The position numbers were made by a program, and so were the translations under genes. The notes below the pieces were generated by a model. That model searched no databases. It saw nothing but the letters and a program-made list of their open reading frames with translations, and had not been told where the DNA came from. 64,000 nucleotides of DNA from Polyodon spathula (lineage: Eukaryota; Chordata; Actinopteri; Acipenseriformes; Polyodontidae): the NCBI RefSeq assembly GCF_017654505.1, contig NC_054536.1, positions 30,021,970 through 30,085,969 on the forward strand, in the 5' to 3' direction. Positions 1 through 12,000 of this stretch are shown here, in pieces. Within the stretch, counting starts at the first letter, position 1. The number at the start of each line of letters is the position of its first letter.

Positions 1-95
1 TGACTGTCTTGTAAATCTCTTTGTGATGGTGGTCCACTATGAAAGGCGCTATATAAAATAAAGATTATTTATTTATTTATTTATTTATTATAAAT
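1..95 (+). repeat. 3' tail of a LINE or SINE ending in (ATTT)n
   Basis: CTTTGTGATGGTGGTCCACT and GGCGCTATATAAAATAAAG followed by (ATTT)n. This resembles the conserved 3' tail I recall from fish L2-type elements and their SINEs. It is cut by the window start. Confidence 0.45.
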
Positions 96-2521
96 TTAGC
101 CGCCTCCAATTTTTTTACACCATTTTTTCTCGCCAATTTAGTGTACCTAATTATTATCTGCATCCTCGGCCCACCGATCACAATACTTATACTAATAATA
201 CTTATACTAATAAGAAACAGTTGCTACCAAATGCCAAGTAGTCGTGCACTGCCTTTAAAATTGTAACTTTGTTTCCCAATGGGTCTACACAACGAATGTA
301 CAAAAGGCGGAACGCTCCCGATTAGCATGGGTGTCTGGAACATTTTTTCAAGTCTGATCTGTATACTTTAGAGACCAGCACAATTTATAATGTGTGAATA
401 GACCTATTAAACGTGCCGCATTGAATGAAAGCATTTCAGTGCCGAAGATTAATGTATTTTATTTGTATTTATTTTAAAAAGACATCCAAGGACTGTATAT
501 CTGATTTGCAACTTAGTTAATACGTTGTCTTATTGTTTTATAGACTTTGTGCCGCTGTTTCTTATGAAACTCACTTGGTCTGTGCATATTTTGATGGTGA
601 AATGCACACAACGGCGCTTTGCATATATTCAAATATTGCCCGAAGGTGCCGATGCCTCCCTTTCATTTTCAACACCCCCGGTTTGAAATTCGTTCCCGCG
701 TCTCTGCTCATTTGCGAGAAACTACAAATCGTCAGACGCTCGGAATCAACCAATAAGCGCGGCTGTTCATGTCACATGGCAAAAGCCATTCAAACAACTT
801 GGAGAAATTGTGTCTGTACGTGCCAACGGGGAGTGCATTGATAAATTGATAGATCTCTATGAAAAACATCCTCCATGTTTATATAATACGATAAATGTTT
901 ATGTATTATATGTTTATATAATACGTGTATCATGATCAAAATGAAAGCAGTAAGGCAACTGAAGAGATTGCCACTGAGATTAACATGTCAGGTGAGGTTT
1001 TGATATTCACCGTGTAACAATATTTATTTTTTTATTTTTATTTTTTTTGTTCCTGGGTAGTAAGTGTTCTTTCCTAATTGCTTATGCCTCAAAAATATAG
1101 CAAATGCCTATTATTCCCCACAAACTTTGCTTTTGTGACCAGGACAGTGATATTTCACAATATCACTATTTCCAATGGGAAAACGGGCAAATGTGTGTCT
1201 TTTCGTTCACATAAAGTCAGAAAAAAACAACATATGAATCCAAATTAACATGTATTTATACTAAAGTAATATAAAAATGATTACAAAAGATTTAGAAGTG
1301 AGTAGTTTTTCGACATTTACGATTATACTGTATTTACATTTCATATGTTGTTTTTTTCTGGCTTTATGTGAACGAAAAGACACACATTTGCCCGTTTTCC
1401 CATTGGAAATAGTGATATTTTGAAATATCACTGTCTTGGTCACAAAAGCAAAGTTTGTGGGGAATAATAGCCATTTTCTATACTTTTGAGGCATAAGCAA
1501 TTAGGAAATAACACTTACTACCCAGGAACAAAAATTGTGTAAGATGTGAAAAGCCCAGGCCGGACAGACCTACCGGTTAATCATTAGAAAATACATTTAA
1601 AAAAGGCATAGTCCGTCTTGCTCTCTCGCTAAGCCAGGCAGGTCAGGAGGAGACAAATAGGTTGTCCAAAAAACAAAAACCGAGGCGTCCAGTTTAAAAA
1701 ATACACAATTAAATGCTATTTGAAATAATTAAGTACGTAAACTGAAATAAATATCTACAGCTATAGTGCACTTTCTTCATACTTTAGCGTATAGGCTATC
1801 AGTAACAAAAAATACACTGTGATTCTTTGTTCACATTAATGTACACTGCAAAAAAAAAAAAGTTTTTAGCGCACTTTTTTTCACCTTAGTCCTACTTCGT
1901 ACACAATTAATATAACAGATAATAGTGCATTGACACGCTAGGATAATGTAGCGTTGTGTGAAAATAAAGACGACTACGGTCGACGCCAAAGTAATAAACC
2001 CCTTTAATTGGTATTTCTCTTAATTTGTTTCGGTTATTCTCTGTCTCAGCCGTTTGCACTACACTTCTCATACACAATACTCGTGCCAGCTCGCCGGGTC
2101 GTTACAATAGTCAGCAACTTATACAGCAAACACTTAAAAAATCGCCCCGTTTATGGTGGCCTTATGAGAATGCTCGGTCTGCAAGAAAAAAAAAAATACA
2201 TGCACAGTGCAAGGGAAGATAAAGTAGGTCTATTTAAATGCCTAAAAGGCAAACGTCACCTCCAGCCGTCAGGAAGATAAAGTAGGAACATTTGACAGGT
2301 GGCATAAATTGATTAATTCGAGTAATACTATAATATCTTTGCTGGCGTCCCACGCAAACCGTTTTGTCAATTAGTATTTGTGAAATAAATTAAACAACAC
2401 ATTTACCGATTTAAGAAACAAGACTGGCCATCAGATTAAAAGAAAACATATTTTCAAAAATCAGAAGCGGGCTGTTCTTAAAGTCGCTGGCTGATGACGT
2501 GTCTCTGTTTTTATTTTGCAT
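96..2521. other. Upstream region, no gene recognised outside the MITE
   Basis: AT-rich DNA holding MITE copy 1 and short A-runs. A 102-codon open frame at 533-841 (+) shows no recognisable motif and was not called. Confidence 0.5.
1006..1546. mobile_element. Palindromic MITE, copy 1
   Basis: Long terminal inverted repeats of about 190 bp. The left arm runs GTTCCTGGGTAGTAAGTGTT to the AACAACATATGAA region. The right arm is its reverse complement, ending ACTACCCAGGAACAAAAATT. Outer ends keep ACCGTGTAACAAT and ATTGTGTAAG. No transposase is present, so it is non-autonomous. This is the most complete of three copies. Confidence 0.75.
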
Positions 2522-2527
2522 TTCCGG
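2522..2527 (-). promoter_or_regulatory. ETS-like TTCCGG element upstream of INO80C
   Basis: TTCCGG (CCGGAA on the other strand) lies about 85 bp before the INO80C ATG, a common arrangement in TATA-less housekeeping promoters. A six-base match is weak evidence alone. Confidence 0.25.
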
Positions 2528-2610
2528 TTAGAGGGTAGCTGCATGCGATTTGACAATCTGTAATTTTTTTTAAATCGATACAGTACTTTATCACTCCTCA
2601 GATTATATAA

Positions 2611-2847
2611 ATGGATGAGATTTGTTCCCCGGCTCAGGTGTCGTTATCAGCGGTGCCGGGAACGACAAGTCTGATAACTCCTGCGTCTCCCAATTCCAGT
2701 ATCAAACCACCCGCAAACTTGGTGTCCCAGGGTCGGGGGAAGAAGCGACCGGCGAGTCCTGCAAACAACGGCGTTGGAGCTGCTGCAGCGTTCATCAATA
2801 ACAAGAAGAAAAAACTCACATTTACCACTAGCACGGAGTCGCAGCAG
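2611..2847 (+). CDS. ino80c: INO80C exon 1 (residues 1-79)
   Basis: Starts at ATG 2611 and ends before a GTACAG donor, phase 0. Encodes the Ser/Pro/Ala-rich basic N-terminus with KKRPASP and a KKKK nuclear-localisation-like run. Reading on past the donor adds about 21 codons of non-conserved sequence, which supports the splice. Confidence 0.88.
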
Positions 2848-5800
2848 GTACAGTACGCTTGCATTTCAGAGACAACAATCTCCCTTAACGGAAAATTAAA
2901 GGTTAGGATATGAAGGATTTTTAAATTATCTAATCAGTGGTCAGTTCTTATAGTGTCGCCCTAGAACTTGTATTTACAGTATTATTTAGTGATGTTATTA
3001 CCCAGGCTTGGGGATTAAAATGAATAACAGTATCTAGATTAGCCTCTGTTAAGATAAAAAATAATACGTTTATTTTATTTAATTTATTTAATTTATTTTT
3101 TAGTACCAAGTTGAAAATGCCTCTTGCACTCTCAGATTTAGTAATCAAGCTGTGGGTAGTCAGTCATCCTTGACTAACGTTAATTAGAATAGCATTTGAC
3201 TTCTTCGAATTGCGATTGGAGAGTGGTTGCAATTTCTCTGTCAGCCAGCACCCTCTTTCCCTCTTTCTTTCACACTGCTATGATAAATTATGCTGTCACA
3301 AGCAGAACAGTTAGAAGTTCTGGATTTTTAACTGCCAGAATTTAAGCAGCATTATCTTTCTTTCATTATCTTACATTTTTTTTGGTTATTGACATTTTAA
3401 TGATTTTAAATGTAGGGTTCTTTTGGTTAAATGTAGGTGTTTGGCCCTCTCAAGCATCAGTAGGCTAACATTTAAAGTTTTATTGAGTAAGTGCAGGGTT
3501 TTATTTAATTTTGTGTTTGTATAGATTTTTGTATTGATCTCAAAGCATTGTGCTGTAACATAGTCCATTCAAATTGTTGTATAGCCCAAAACAAATTGCA
3601 ACAGAATATTTTTCACTTGTATGTGTTTCTGAGAGATTTACATTTTTCTAATCCTCCCATTTGTTGCTGTTTGTAGTTGTATTTTTTATTGTTTTGTTTG
3701 AGCTGTTGATAGCCAAGAAAAATGTGTTCACAAAAGTCATTTTTTAAAATCTTTTTTTTATCTTTTTTCTAAAATAAGTCTAAGTAAACTTCAATCAGCA
3801 ACGGCAGTTAAAATAAATACATAACTAATCTTCAATGCTATCTGAATATTTAATACTGGTTGTGACTGTGGTTTATAATAGTACTTGAGAGACCTGTCAA
3901 ATTCTGTTCAAACAGTGATCCTTTAGATTGATATTTGACATAAAAAGATTGCCCAGTATGCAAGTTACAAAGCTGTTTGAATGTTTTAAAAGCTACAGTA
4001 TTGTGCATGCAAAGTAACTTCTGGTGAAGTGCAAAGAGAAATGTATTATATATCTTTTTGTTACGCACTAGATTCTGTGTTATTCTTTTGATTCCGTGAT
4101 TTTGCCCGTGAACATCGACAATTGTGTCATCTGTGATCAGTCTTTCCTTGATGGACAGCTGTGACAGAGCGCAAATGAATCCTAGTCAACAATCTCCCTC
4201 CCGATGTGTGGGCGCTGTATAACAGGAACAGTGTGCCCTGTACTGGATGGTTTGGCATTTCATTCCAGGGTCAGTCGGAAGTCAGTCATCCAGGAAGGGC
4301 ATGGAGTCACAATGCTAGAAGACAGTGCATTCAATATATTCATAATAAAGTTGAGTTCTTACCTATAAACAACAGTAACATGTTTAAAGTTTGGGACTTG
4401 CTGTCTGTAGCTCGGTGTTTACATTATTTTCAGCATATTTGAAGTGACTGGAAGCTGAAATTACTTTTTTAAAACACCCTTTTTCTTATACCAATACAGT
4501 ATTATAGTATCATTTTAATAGCAAAACTGTATTTATCTTGCATACCAGTATTTCAATTGTGGAGAAACCTCAGCGTTTCCAGAAATATACCGGAAGGCGA
4601 GCCTTCACATATTCAAATCCATTTATCCAAAGTCCCCCAGATTTCTTGAAAAGAAATTTCCCTCATTTCCCGCGTTTCCCTCATTTTTCTTTTGCATTTT
4701 TTATGCTCTCATTAGCGTCCAATGTAGTAGAGCGTCTGTCAGTTCTGGCAGATTCTACTATACTTGCTGAAGCGGTTTTCTCCTACTGCTCATTAAAAAA
4801 AAGTTGCCACCTAGCTAACAGTTTCATCCCGAGGGTTACAGTCAAATGTACTATCTTTAAATTGGGACATAAGTGAAGGCTGTGCATGTGTGAGTACATT
4901 CATTATTGTAGGTGATAATTCATAGTTATTTAATCACTCACAGGCTGTATCCCCCAGCCCCACAAACCAGACAGCATTTTTGTAAATAGCACATGTAGCC
5001 TAATGAACAATAAAATAAACATTTTATTTGTGTAATCGGTGTCAATTTCAGGCAGAGCTTCATGGTCGGCAAGGGGACCAGCTGAGATTTTTTTTTTTCC
5101 TCCTGTCATCCCATCTGGTGCTGTCAGTTTCTCAGCACGCAATACAGTAGTCGCTCAGTAACGAGGTGATTGAAAGGAAATAATAATAAAAATTAATCCA
5201 ATTTTGATCCAAGCAAGAACTTCATCAAGCCATTTCTTGAAGTACCCATGTGAATCAGCTTCCACAACAGTGTTTCATTTTTACATTCCATGCTCATTTT
5301 TAGGGCACTTTTAAGATACCCCTGTATGCAAAATATCAGGCCTCGTTTATGTACCAGTTTATTTATTTATTTCAGTGTATACATTTCAGAACCATTTGTT
5401 GTGTTCATCAGTTACTACAGACCGTAACTACTTTAAGAAATATGTAATTCAGTTTGTGGAATCTACATTTTTACATGGGATTGTGCTCCTGCATTTAAAC
5501 AGATGGATAGAATATATAATAGTTGCATTAGAGAAGTTATGTATATGCATGCTGCCTGTGTGGACTGCATACCAAGGACTCAACATTGGATATGTTATAT
5601 TGGCTACAGCTATATAATAAAGTTTGGAGGTAAAATAGTGTTTATAGTATACCTGTTCACGCTATGTAGGAATGTTAACATGTAGATGTAAGCAACGTTA
5701 GTTGGCCCTGGCTTTAATGGTGTGAGAGTGTCATTTAGTGCAACAAAGTGCCATTTGTGTTTCATCAAGGAAAGTATATTTTTAGTGGGTATATTTCCTG

Positions 5801-7367
5801 ACTCCCCTCACGTGAGATTGTCATAAATGTGACTGAGTCGAGTCATTTAATTTTGACACTAAATCAAATTACACTCTTTGGCCCTTTCAGGATCCTTCAC
5901 TTTATGAAGCCTAACCAACATGTTGACCGCCCGTTGAACTTCACTGCAGTCCAAAGTACCAAAACACTATGAAAACACTGATACAATATTTCATAATATG
6001 CACCATAAAGCCAAAGACAGTATCAATTGTGAGAATTATTGTACTTGTTCAAGAGTATAATGCTAATATTGATACATGAAATGTGTTACAAAAAGAAAAA
6101 TACACAGAATATTAAAATGTTTGCACAACTACAGTGTACTGTACTGCATCCCTATGATAAAATAGGCTTGGAAGCCTCTTCATTGGAATAAAAACAGCAT
6201 ATCACGAATAGATAAGGTCATTAGCATTATTTTAAATAAAAAAGAAAATACAAAAATAATAATATTTTTGGCAGATTTGGTTACATCATCCCACCCCACC
6301 CCCAATTAAACTTTTGTTTAAACAATGTTCGGTTCAATACACTCGAGTATTTAGAGGAAGCAGCCAGTGTGCTTGGAGCCCGGTTGTTGGTGAATTTAAC
6401 CGTAACTAAAGGTAGTGTGTAAAAGCCTGTTTTGTGTGAACGTGTTTTGGTGTTACAGGTAAACGGCTTAGCTGTCCTGTTTTAGTTAGGTTCCTGCTTG
6501 TGTGTAGTTAGTGCCCTTGTAGAGCTAGGTGTTTGTTATTTTGTTGTTTTGTGTTTGTATTTAAAAAAAATAGCATGCAAGCGCTGGAAAAATCAATTTC
6601 TGTGTCTTGGGTCCTGTCTTAAAGGGGCAACGAACCGTGGTGAGGTGCAATCATTTCACAAAAGTAAATAAACAATAGAAAAACACCCTTGTTGATACCA
6701 TCCATGACATGCAGTGGTAGAACAGTCAAGAAAAATGGCATGGAAGGAATTCGTTAACTAGCCAACACAGGGTTGTAGGCGTTCGGCAAAAACTAAACAA
6801 ATACTGATCAGAGTTGTTGTTATGATCTAACTATCGCCCCATACCTTTTAAAGCCTATTGCACTTAAAGGGCACATCTCTTATGATAATCATTTAAAAAG
6901 TTTTATTACACCGTTTTCAGCCATACAAGGCTCTAATTTAAGAGTACATTGATTCGGAAGTGCTGTGATTGATGACTTCACAAATCACTACCCAATGTGT
7001 TGCTCATCACTTAGTCATCGATTTGCTGAATGTGGCAGGGGGGTGGGGGTGAGGTGGAGGGAATTTAGTAACTTTAAGGGCCAAACTCAATACATCATAC
7101 CCCGATCAGATGGACATTTCCTTATTTTCTAAGCTAAAATAATTTGTTCATGCCCGAACAAGCTCAGTACATGACTTGCCACGTTTTAACGCAAGGTGGT
7201 CTCGAGTGTGGTATTAAATGCTGTGTATTGTAGACGCTGTATTTAGCACTTTTAAGCCAGTTTAAAGGCAACTGATACGGTTTAAAGGCATAGTGTAGAC
7301 AGGGCCTTTTTTGCTTGTAATGTTTCATGTCCGTTTTAGAAAAGTTATTGCATAAGAGTCTTTTAAT

Positions 7368-7399
<32 letters not shown>

Positions 7400-9392
7400 T
7401 TTTTTCCCAGCAGCCATTGACCGTGGATCCATCTGGAGAAGTTAAAACCATGGCTGCAGATCCCAGCACAGCACCAGTTGAACCAACAGCCAAACCACTA
7501 CCTTTCAAGGACCCAGACTTTGTAGTAAGTACAACACTTCTCAGTAATAACCAGTGCACACACATACTGGGTGTCCTTGTAAAAGAATCAAAACATTTGT
7601 TTAAACTCGAGATTCAAAATGTGTATTGGATGCTAAGAGTGTACGATAAAAGTTTGAACATTGGTGCTAAGTCAAGGAAGTGAATGTGTTCATGTGGCAG
7701 TGTGCTCTGCCCCAGTGTGTATTTTGTGTTATATGTTGCGTGTGGTGTGTTAATGTTGGTGTATAGGTATTGGTGAACGGGATATAAATGGGTGTGTGTA
7801 GCATGAGTGATTTAAAATATATAGTGTATTTATGCACAGGGATTGCACTTCACATGCATTTAAAGTATTTAATAGTATGTGAGCACGGGGTTGCACAAAT
7901 TAGTTAATGTGCTGGGATTCAAGTGAATAATTAATTAGTAATTGAATCCTGGTACAAGAGTGTATATATAGATGCATGTTTCACTCAGTCGGGGTTGTGT
8001 GTTTGGTGAGTTGAGAACGGGTGTGGAGAGGAGAAAATTAAAATAAAGACAAAGTAAAGAAAGGCAATTGCTACATTGTGCTGGAGGACCAGCACGGTGC
8101 TTGTGTGTTTTGTCTGTTCGTCCTTGGTAAATGGTTAGATTGTTTACTGTGATACCAAAACCATTGCCTTCACCTGCACTCACTTACCACTTTGCCACAG
8201 TTCACCATGTAGGGTGTGACAGAGGGAGGGAGACGATCAGCGGATAAGGGTCCCCATGGACCCTAAAAATAACAGTAGATTAAGGCAAGTTCAAGCTTTT
8301 CCCCTCCGGCATCACTTACTCTGTGTAAACTTCTGTTGCATGCATTTGATCAATCCATTTTATGTTTTCGTACCAGCAAATTGCCAACACTGGCATTGTG
8401 ATTAGTTACTCATCCATCAGTATACGCATGCTTTATTATGCCATGAGTCGCTTACCTAAATGAAGAACTCCAAAAAAACAATAAAACTAACTTATGAAAT
8501 GGTACTCCGGACTATTGAAAATACCATAAAAACCCAAGAGAAGCTGCTTGCTCTTTATTAATATAGTATTTCACTCCAACAGTGGCTTTTTACCTGAAAA
8601 AAGTTCAACTTGATGACGAATGTCTTCTTTGATACACCACAATGTAACCATTAGCCAGTCCCCCTGCAACACTTATCCCTAATAGATATATGAAAACCAT
8701 TTTGTTCAAAATGTTATTGTTTACTTATCAAAGGGATTATACTATTTGCTCATCCCTAAGAGCTATATATTTGTGTTAACATTTGCTGCATGCAGTCTGC
8801 ATTCATTTAGTAAAATCTCAAATGTAAACAACACAGTCTGCCTTCTGGGAAGACAGAGTGCACAGACTACTAAACTGTGAAAGAATTTAATAAGCAGAAC
8901 CCCGAGAAGCAGGATTTTGGTAAATCAGTTGACATCACAGCATGATTTGGCTGCTTTAAATAAAAAAAAAAATGAGCTGGAATCATTTATCACCTGAGTT
9001 ATTTTGAGTGAAGATGCAGGAGGTTACAATTCATACAAATACACAAATAATAATAAAAGATGTCATGATGTCAAATTGAAAAGCAGAGACGGTAGAATCA
9101 CACTGGGTGAGATCCTGTATGTGCTGGCTGTTTGTCCGTCCGTCTGTCACAAATTTGCAGTCTCAGCCCCCATAGATGTTTGTGACTGCAATTGTTGTTA
9201 TCCAATAAGCTTTCACATTTTATATAAATATCTGTAACCTTTCAGGTACAGTGCGATTATGAGAAACTACTTTTAAGTACATTGGTATTAAAATTGGCAA
9301 ATACAGCAAGCTCACTTTTGACCTGAGCCCAGTTGCTATTTTAATAATAAAAACATATATAATCTTGCTCTCTCTCTCTCTCTCGCTCTCTC

Positions 9393-9462
<70 letters not shown>

Positions 9463-11548
9463 TTCATTGTCTCTCTCTGCGCAGCACTCTGGGATTGGTG
9501 GTGCAGCCGCAGGCAAAAAGAACAGGACCTGGAAGAACCTGAAACAAATTATCACTGCCGAGAGGGCATTGCCATGGCAACTAAACGATCCAAATTGTAA
9601 GCTGCTTACAGACTCTTACTTTGATACAGTGTTCACTTAATCCATGAATTAATACATGAATTATCAGATAATTGATCTCAGCTGGTAGTGTTTGACTTCG
9701 TCAAGAGCTTAAGCAGGGTACAGCACCCTGTCCACATACAGGAAGTACAGGCCTGTTTAAAAGCCACAGTCACCCAACAGTCCTCTGCAGTCAAGCACTT
9801 TGATATAATTCCTTTATTCAATACTTTGTTTAATATGGGTTGAAAGAGGGGTTACTTAGCCAAAAGTGTGGAAATCATGTTAACACTCTTGTACTCTGTA
9901 GTCTCCTTACTACAGAAGAACATATTGCATTATTGAAGAAATATTCTTATGCCAACTTTTAGTGATAACACTCTGACTTGTTAAAATAATGAAATCTCTT
10001 TAGTTAAAAAAGAGGGGGTAAATGAGGTTAACCCTGCTATTTCAAACTGAAAAAAAGCAAGCTCTGTTTTACGCAGAGACTAATAAATGCATGAACCAGC
10101 TACAGTTGGAACAGCTAATTAACTGTCATTCAATCTAGCATTTCAGCCTGTATTTGCATAAACTCTATGATCAAATACAGTACATCTAAATGGAAGCCTA
10201 CTTATTTTAAAACAGTCCTTTTAGATATGTATTTTTTATATTACATCTTTTTTGTGTTCCCTGAAAAACGGACAAGGGTTGGAACGGGCCAAAATGAAAC
10301 AATCAGATGTGTCACGCGTTTAACTGTCAGTGAAGTAAAAATCTTACATGGTCAGATATGTGAGTGCTGACTGTATTTCAAAACTGACCTTATGGATATT
10401 TTATATGTAATTCTTTCATAGAGCATATCTCTACTCCAGACCTGCTAGAGGCTTGTAGAATTAGGATGTATTGTTAAGGTACTTTCCCTGCAGGCAATGT
10501 CCAGGTATCCAAGCCTCCAAGCCTCTGCAGCTCAGACATCAAGGGAGGAGTGTTAGAATACATGCTTTTGGAAAAAGGAATTGAAGCAGGGCAAATGGTG
10601 GACCCAGACCCGCCTGTGTACTAGAAACCTGACCGGTATCTGAAAATAAAAAAAAAACAGGGTAGAGTTTTAATGTACAATAAAATCCACTGTATTCTCC
10701 AACATCAACCACCATAAAAAAAATCTCTCCTTGATTTGATTTTACATTCTACAGTAAAGTATGTATTTTTTTTTTGTGTTTTTTTTTTGTTAACTTGCTG
10801 GTGTATAGACCCTTACAAAATGATAGAGCCTTGCCTTTCCATTCTAAAAGCAACTTTTTTATGTAAATGTTTCTACTAATTTATTTTTTCAAATTCCAGA
10901 CTATAATATTGATGCCCCGCCCTCCTTCAAACCAACTAAGAAGTACTCTGATATTTCAGGACTTCCTGTGAGTACAACTTTCCATGTTACGGGGCTTGCA
11001 TTCACTGCATGATTGTGACAGTCTTCCTTTTTTTGACACGGATACCCTGTGTTTTTGTCTTCTAAAGCAGCCTTCAGCTGAAAATGAATGATTTTGTTCC
11101 GTTAAAACAAAACCTTTTTTATATATACAATTGAACCCACATTATATCATGATTGTCGTGTAGGCATAATTCACAATATAAACTGGGTTTCACGTTTGCT
11201 GTGACCACACGTTACGATTGAATTAGAAATAAATAGTAATACCTTACTATTGGAGTATCCAAGAACCACTTAAAATAATTGCAAACAATGTAAAGCACTA
11301 AGGGGAAATATATAAAAAGGATCATTGGAAGATACTTGCTCTTTAAGTGAACAATGAGCACTTGTGGAGTCAACTCCCCTGATGATAATGTGTCACTGTA
11401 TTGATTGACTTTGCAGGCCAGTTACACGGACCCCCAGAGCAAGCTGAGATTCAGCACCACGGAAGAGTTCTCCTACATCAGGATGCTCCCTGCTGATGTT
11501 GTGACTGGATATCTCACTTTACGAAAGGCAACATGCATTGTCCCGTGA
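2611..11548 (+). CDS. ino80c: INO80C, INO80 complex subunit C (five exons)
   Basis: Exons joined by eye: 2611-2847, 7411-7524, 9485-9596, 10900-10967 and 11417-11548. All junctions are GT-AG and the phases agree (0, 0, 1, 0), giving 220 aa; from memory the human protein is 192 aa. The N-terminus is low-complexity and basic (GRGKKRPASP near residue 41, KKKK near 65), as in INO80C. The core reads PLPFKDPDFV, then HSGIGG, then GKKNRTWKNLKQI and ALPWQLNDPN, which are diagnostic for the family. The C-terminal exon carries the YL1_C-type motif (YTDPQSKLRFST, EEFSYIR, DVVTGYLTLRKAT). Family knowledge: this is a nuclear subunit of the INO80 ATP-dependent chromatin remodeller, acting in nucleosome sliding, transcription and repair. 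The start is the ATG opening the only frame that joins to the conserved core. A TTCCGG (ETS-like) site lies about 85 bp upstream. The gene looks intact; the extra length is at the variable N-terminus. Confidence 0.93.
5190..5285 (-). mobile_element. CR1-like LINE 3' fragment, old
   Basis: TTGATCCAAGC, CATCAAGCC, TTTCTTGAAG and TCAGCTTCCACAACA align with the 3' coding end of the younger copies, at lower identity. It lies in INO80C intron 1. Confidence 0.55.
6360..6660 (+). repeat. LTR-like repeat fragment in INO80C intron 1
   Basis: A GT-rich stretch with GTAGTTAGTGCCCTTGTAG, then AATAGCATGCAAGCGCTGG and AACGAACCGTGGTGAGGTGC. It resembles fish retroelement LTR sequence I remember. No paired LTR or coding region was seen. 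Confidence 0.3.
7368..7402 (+). repeat. (ATTT)n at INO80C exon 2 acceptor
   Basis: Eight or so TTTA units directly upstream of TTTTTTCCCAG; it forms part of the splice-acceptor pyrimidine region. Confidence 0.9.
7411..7524 (+). CDS. ino80c: INO80C exon 2 (38 codons)
   Basis: Acceptor TTTTTTCCCAG and donor GTAAGT. Encodes a variable segment ending in PLPFKDPDFV, the conserved start of the INO80C core. The acceptor is preceded by an (ATTT)n array that supplies the pyrimidine tract. A CAGCAG at the boundary could allow a one-codon (NAGNAG) acceptor shift. Confidence 0.9.
7693..8221 (+). mobile_element. Putative solo LTR in INO80C intron 2
   Basis: Starts TGTGGCAGTGTGCTCTGCCC and ends GGGTGTGACA, so it has TG...CA ends. 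It has a TATA box (TATATATA at 7963) and AATAAA at 8042, in the expected LTR order. No internal retroelement coding follows. It resembles an LTR family I recall as abundant in sturgeon DNA. Confidence 0.5.
9397..9460. repeat. (TA)n microsatellite upstream of INO80C exon 3
   Basis: About 30 TA units, preceded by a (CT)n run at 9366-9392. Ends 25 bp before the exon 3 acceptor. Confidence 0.95.
9485..9596 (+). CDS. ino80c: INO80C exon 3
   Basis: Acceptor CTCTGCGCAG and donor GTAAGC. 112 nt encoding HSGIGG, GKKNRTWKNLKQI and ALPWQLNDPN, then one base of a split Tyr codon. About 60 bp of (TA)n lie immediately upstream. Confidence 0.93.
10900..10967 (+). CDS. ino80c: INO80C exon 4
   Basis: Acceptor AAATTCCAG and donor GTGAGT. 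68 nt encoding IDAPPSFKPTKKYSDISGLP, which matches the conserved family sequence and restores phase 0. Confidence 0.93.
11417..11548 (+). CDS. ino80c: INO80C exon 5, YL1_C motif and stop
   Basis: Acceptor TTTGCAG. 43 codons then TGA at 11546-11548. Carries SYTDPQSKLRFST, EEFSYIR and DVVTGYLTLRKAT, ending CIVP. This is the YL1_C-like C-terminus shared with the YL1 protein family. Confidence 0.94.
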   Translation, partial: ASYTDPQSKLRFSTTEEFSYIRMLPADVVTGYLTLRKATCIVP

Positions 11549-11575
11549 TCGGGGCAGGACCATTCATTTACAGTA

Positions 11576-12000
11576 TTTGAACATAAAAAAGTGTATGAAC
11601 AATAGAAGGCCATTTAGTCCTTCAGTATAATTCTTAGATGACTGACCTCAAAACTTTGTCATGGTCTTGAAGGATTCTAGTTATTCAGAATCATCTCCTA
11701 GCAAGGTCACGCATTCTATTCCCTCACCGCTCTCCTGTGTGAAGAAATGTTTCCTACCCTCCTTGTGTCCTCTTGTTCTGTTCTGTGCTGTGGTTAAAGT
11801 ATTGGTTAGGGTTAACTTTGTAAACTCCTTTCAACCCCCACCTTAATTCTTAGTTCTGCTCTCAATAGGTTCAGTTTCTTCAACATATCTTTGTAAGTCT
11901 TTCCTTTTAAGCTTTGGGTTAGTCTGGTCGCTCTACTTTGGACTCTGTCCAGGGCCACAATATCATTTTGGTAATGTGGTGACCTCAATTGAACACAAAC
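11576..12000 (-). mobile_element. Ancient CR1-like LINE 3' end in INO80C 3' region
   Basis: Starts with a GAACATAA...GGCCATTTAGTCC block like the family 3' end. Then follow CTTGAAGGATTC, GTGAAGAAATGTTTCCTA, TGGTCGCTCT, CAATATCATTTTGG and GGTGACCTCAATTG, collinear with the copy at 20239 but highly diverged. It begins 28 bp after the INO80C stop codon. Confidence 0.65.

Larger units (their letters stand above)
2848..7410 (+). other. INO80C intron 1
   Basis: A 4.56-kb AT-rich intron. Contains the CR1-like fragment at 5190 and an LTR-like piece at 6360; the rest shows nothing recognisable. Confidence 0.8.

Noticed and set aside
533..841. 102-codon + strand open frame upstream of INO80C
   Set aside because: Cys-rich but with no recognisable motif, no splice or promoter context, and an opposing frame of similar quality.
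9365..9640. 91-codon open frame containing a poly Tyr-Ile stretch
   Set aside because: It is INO80C exon 3 read with its upstream (CT)n(TA)n; the acceptor at 9484 explains the coding part.
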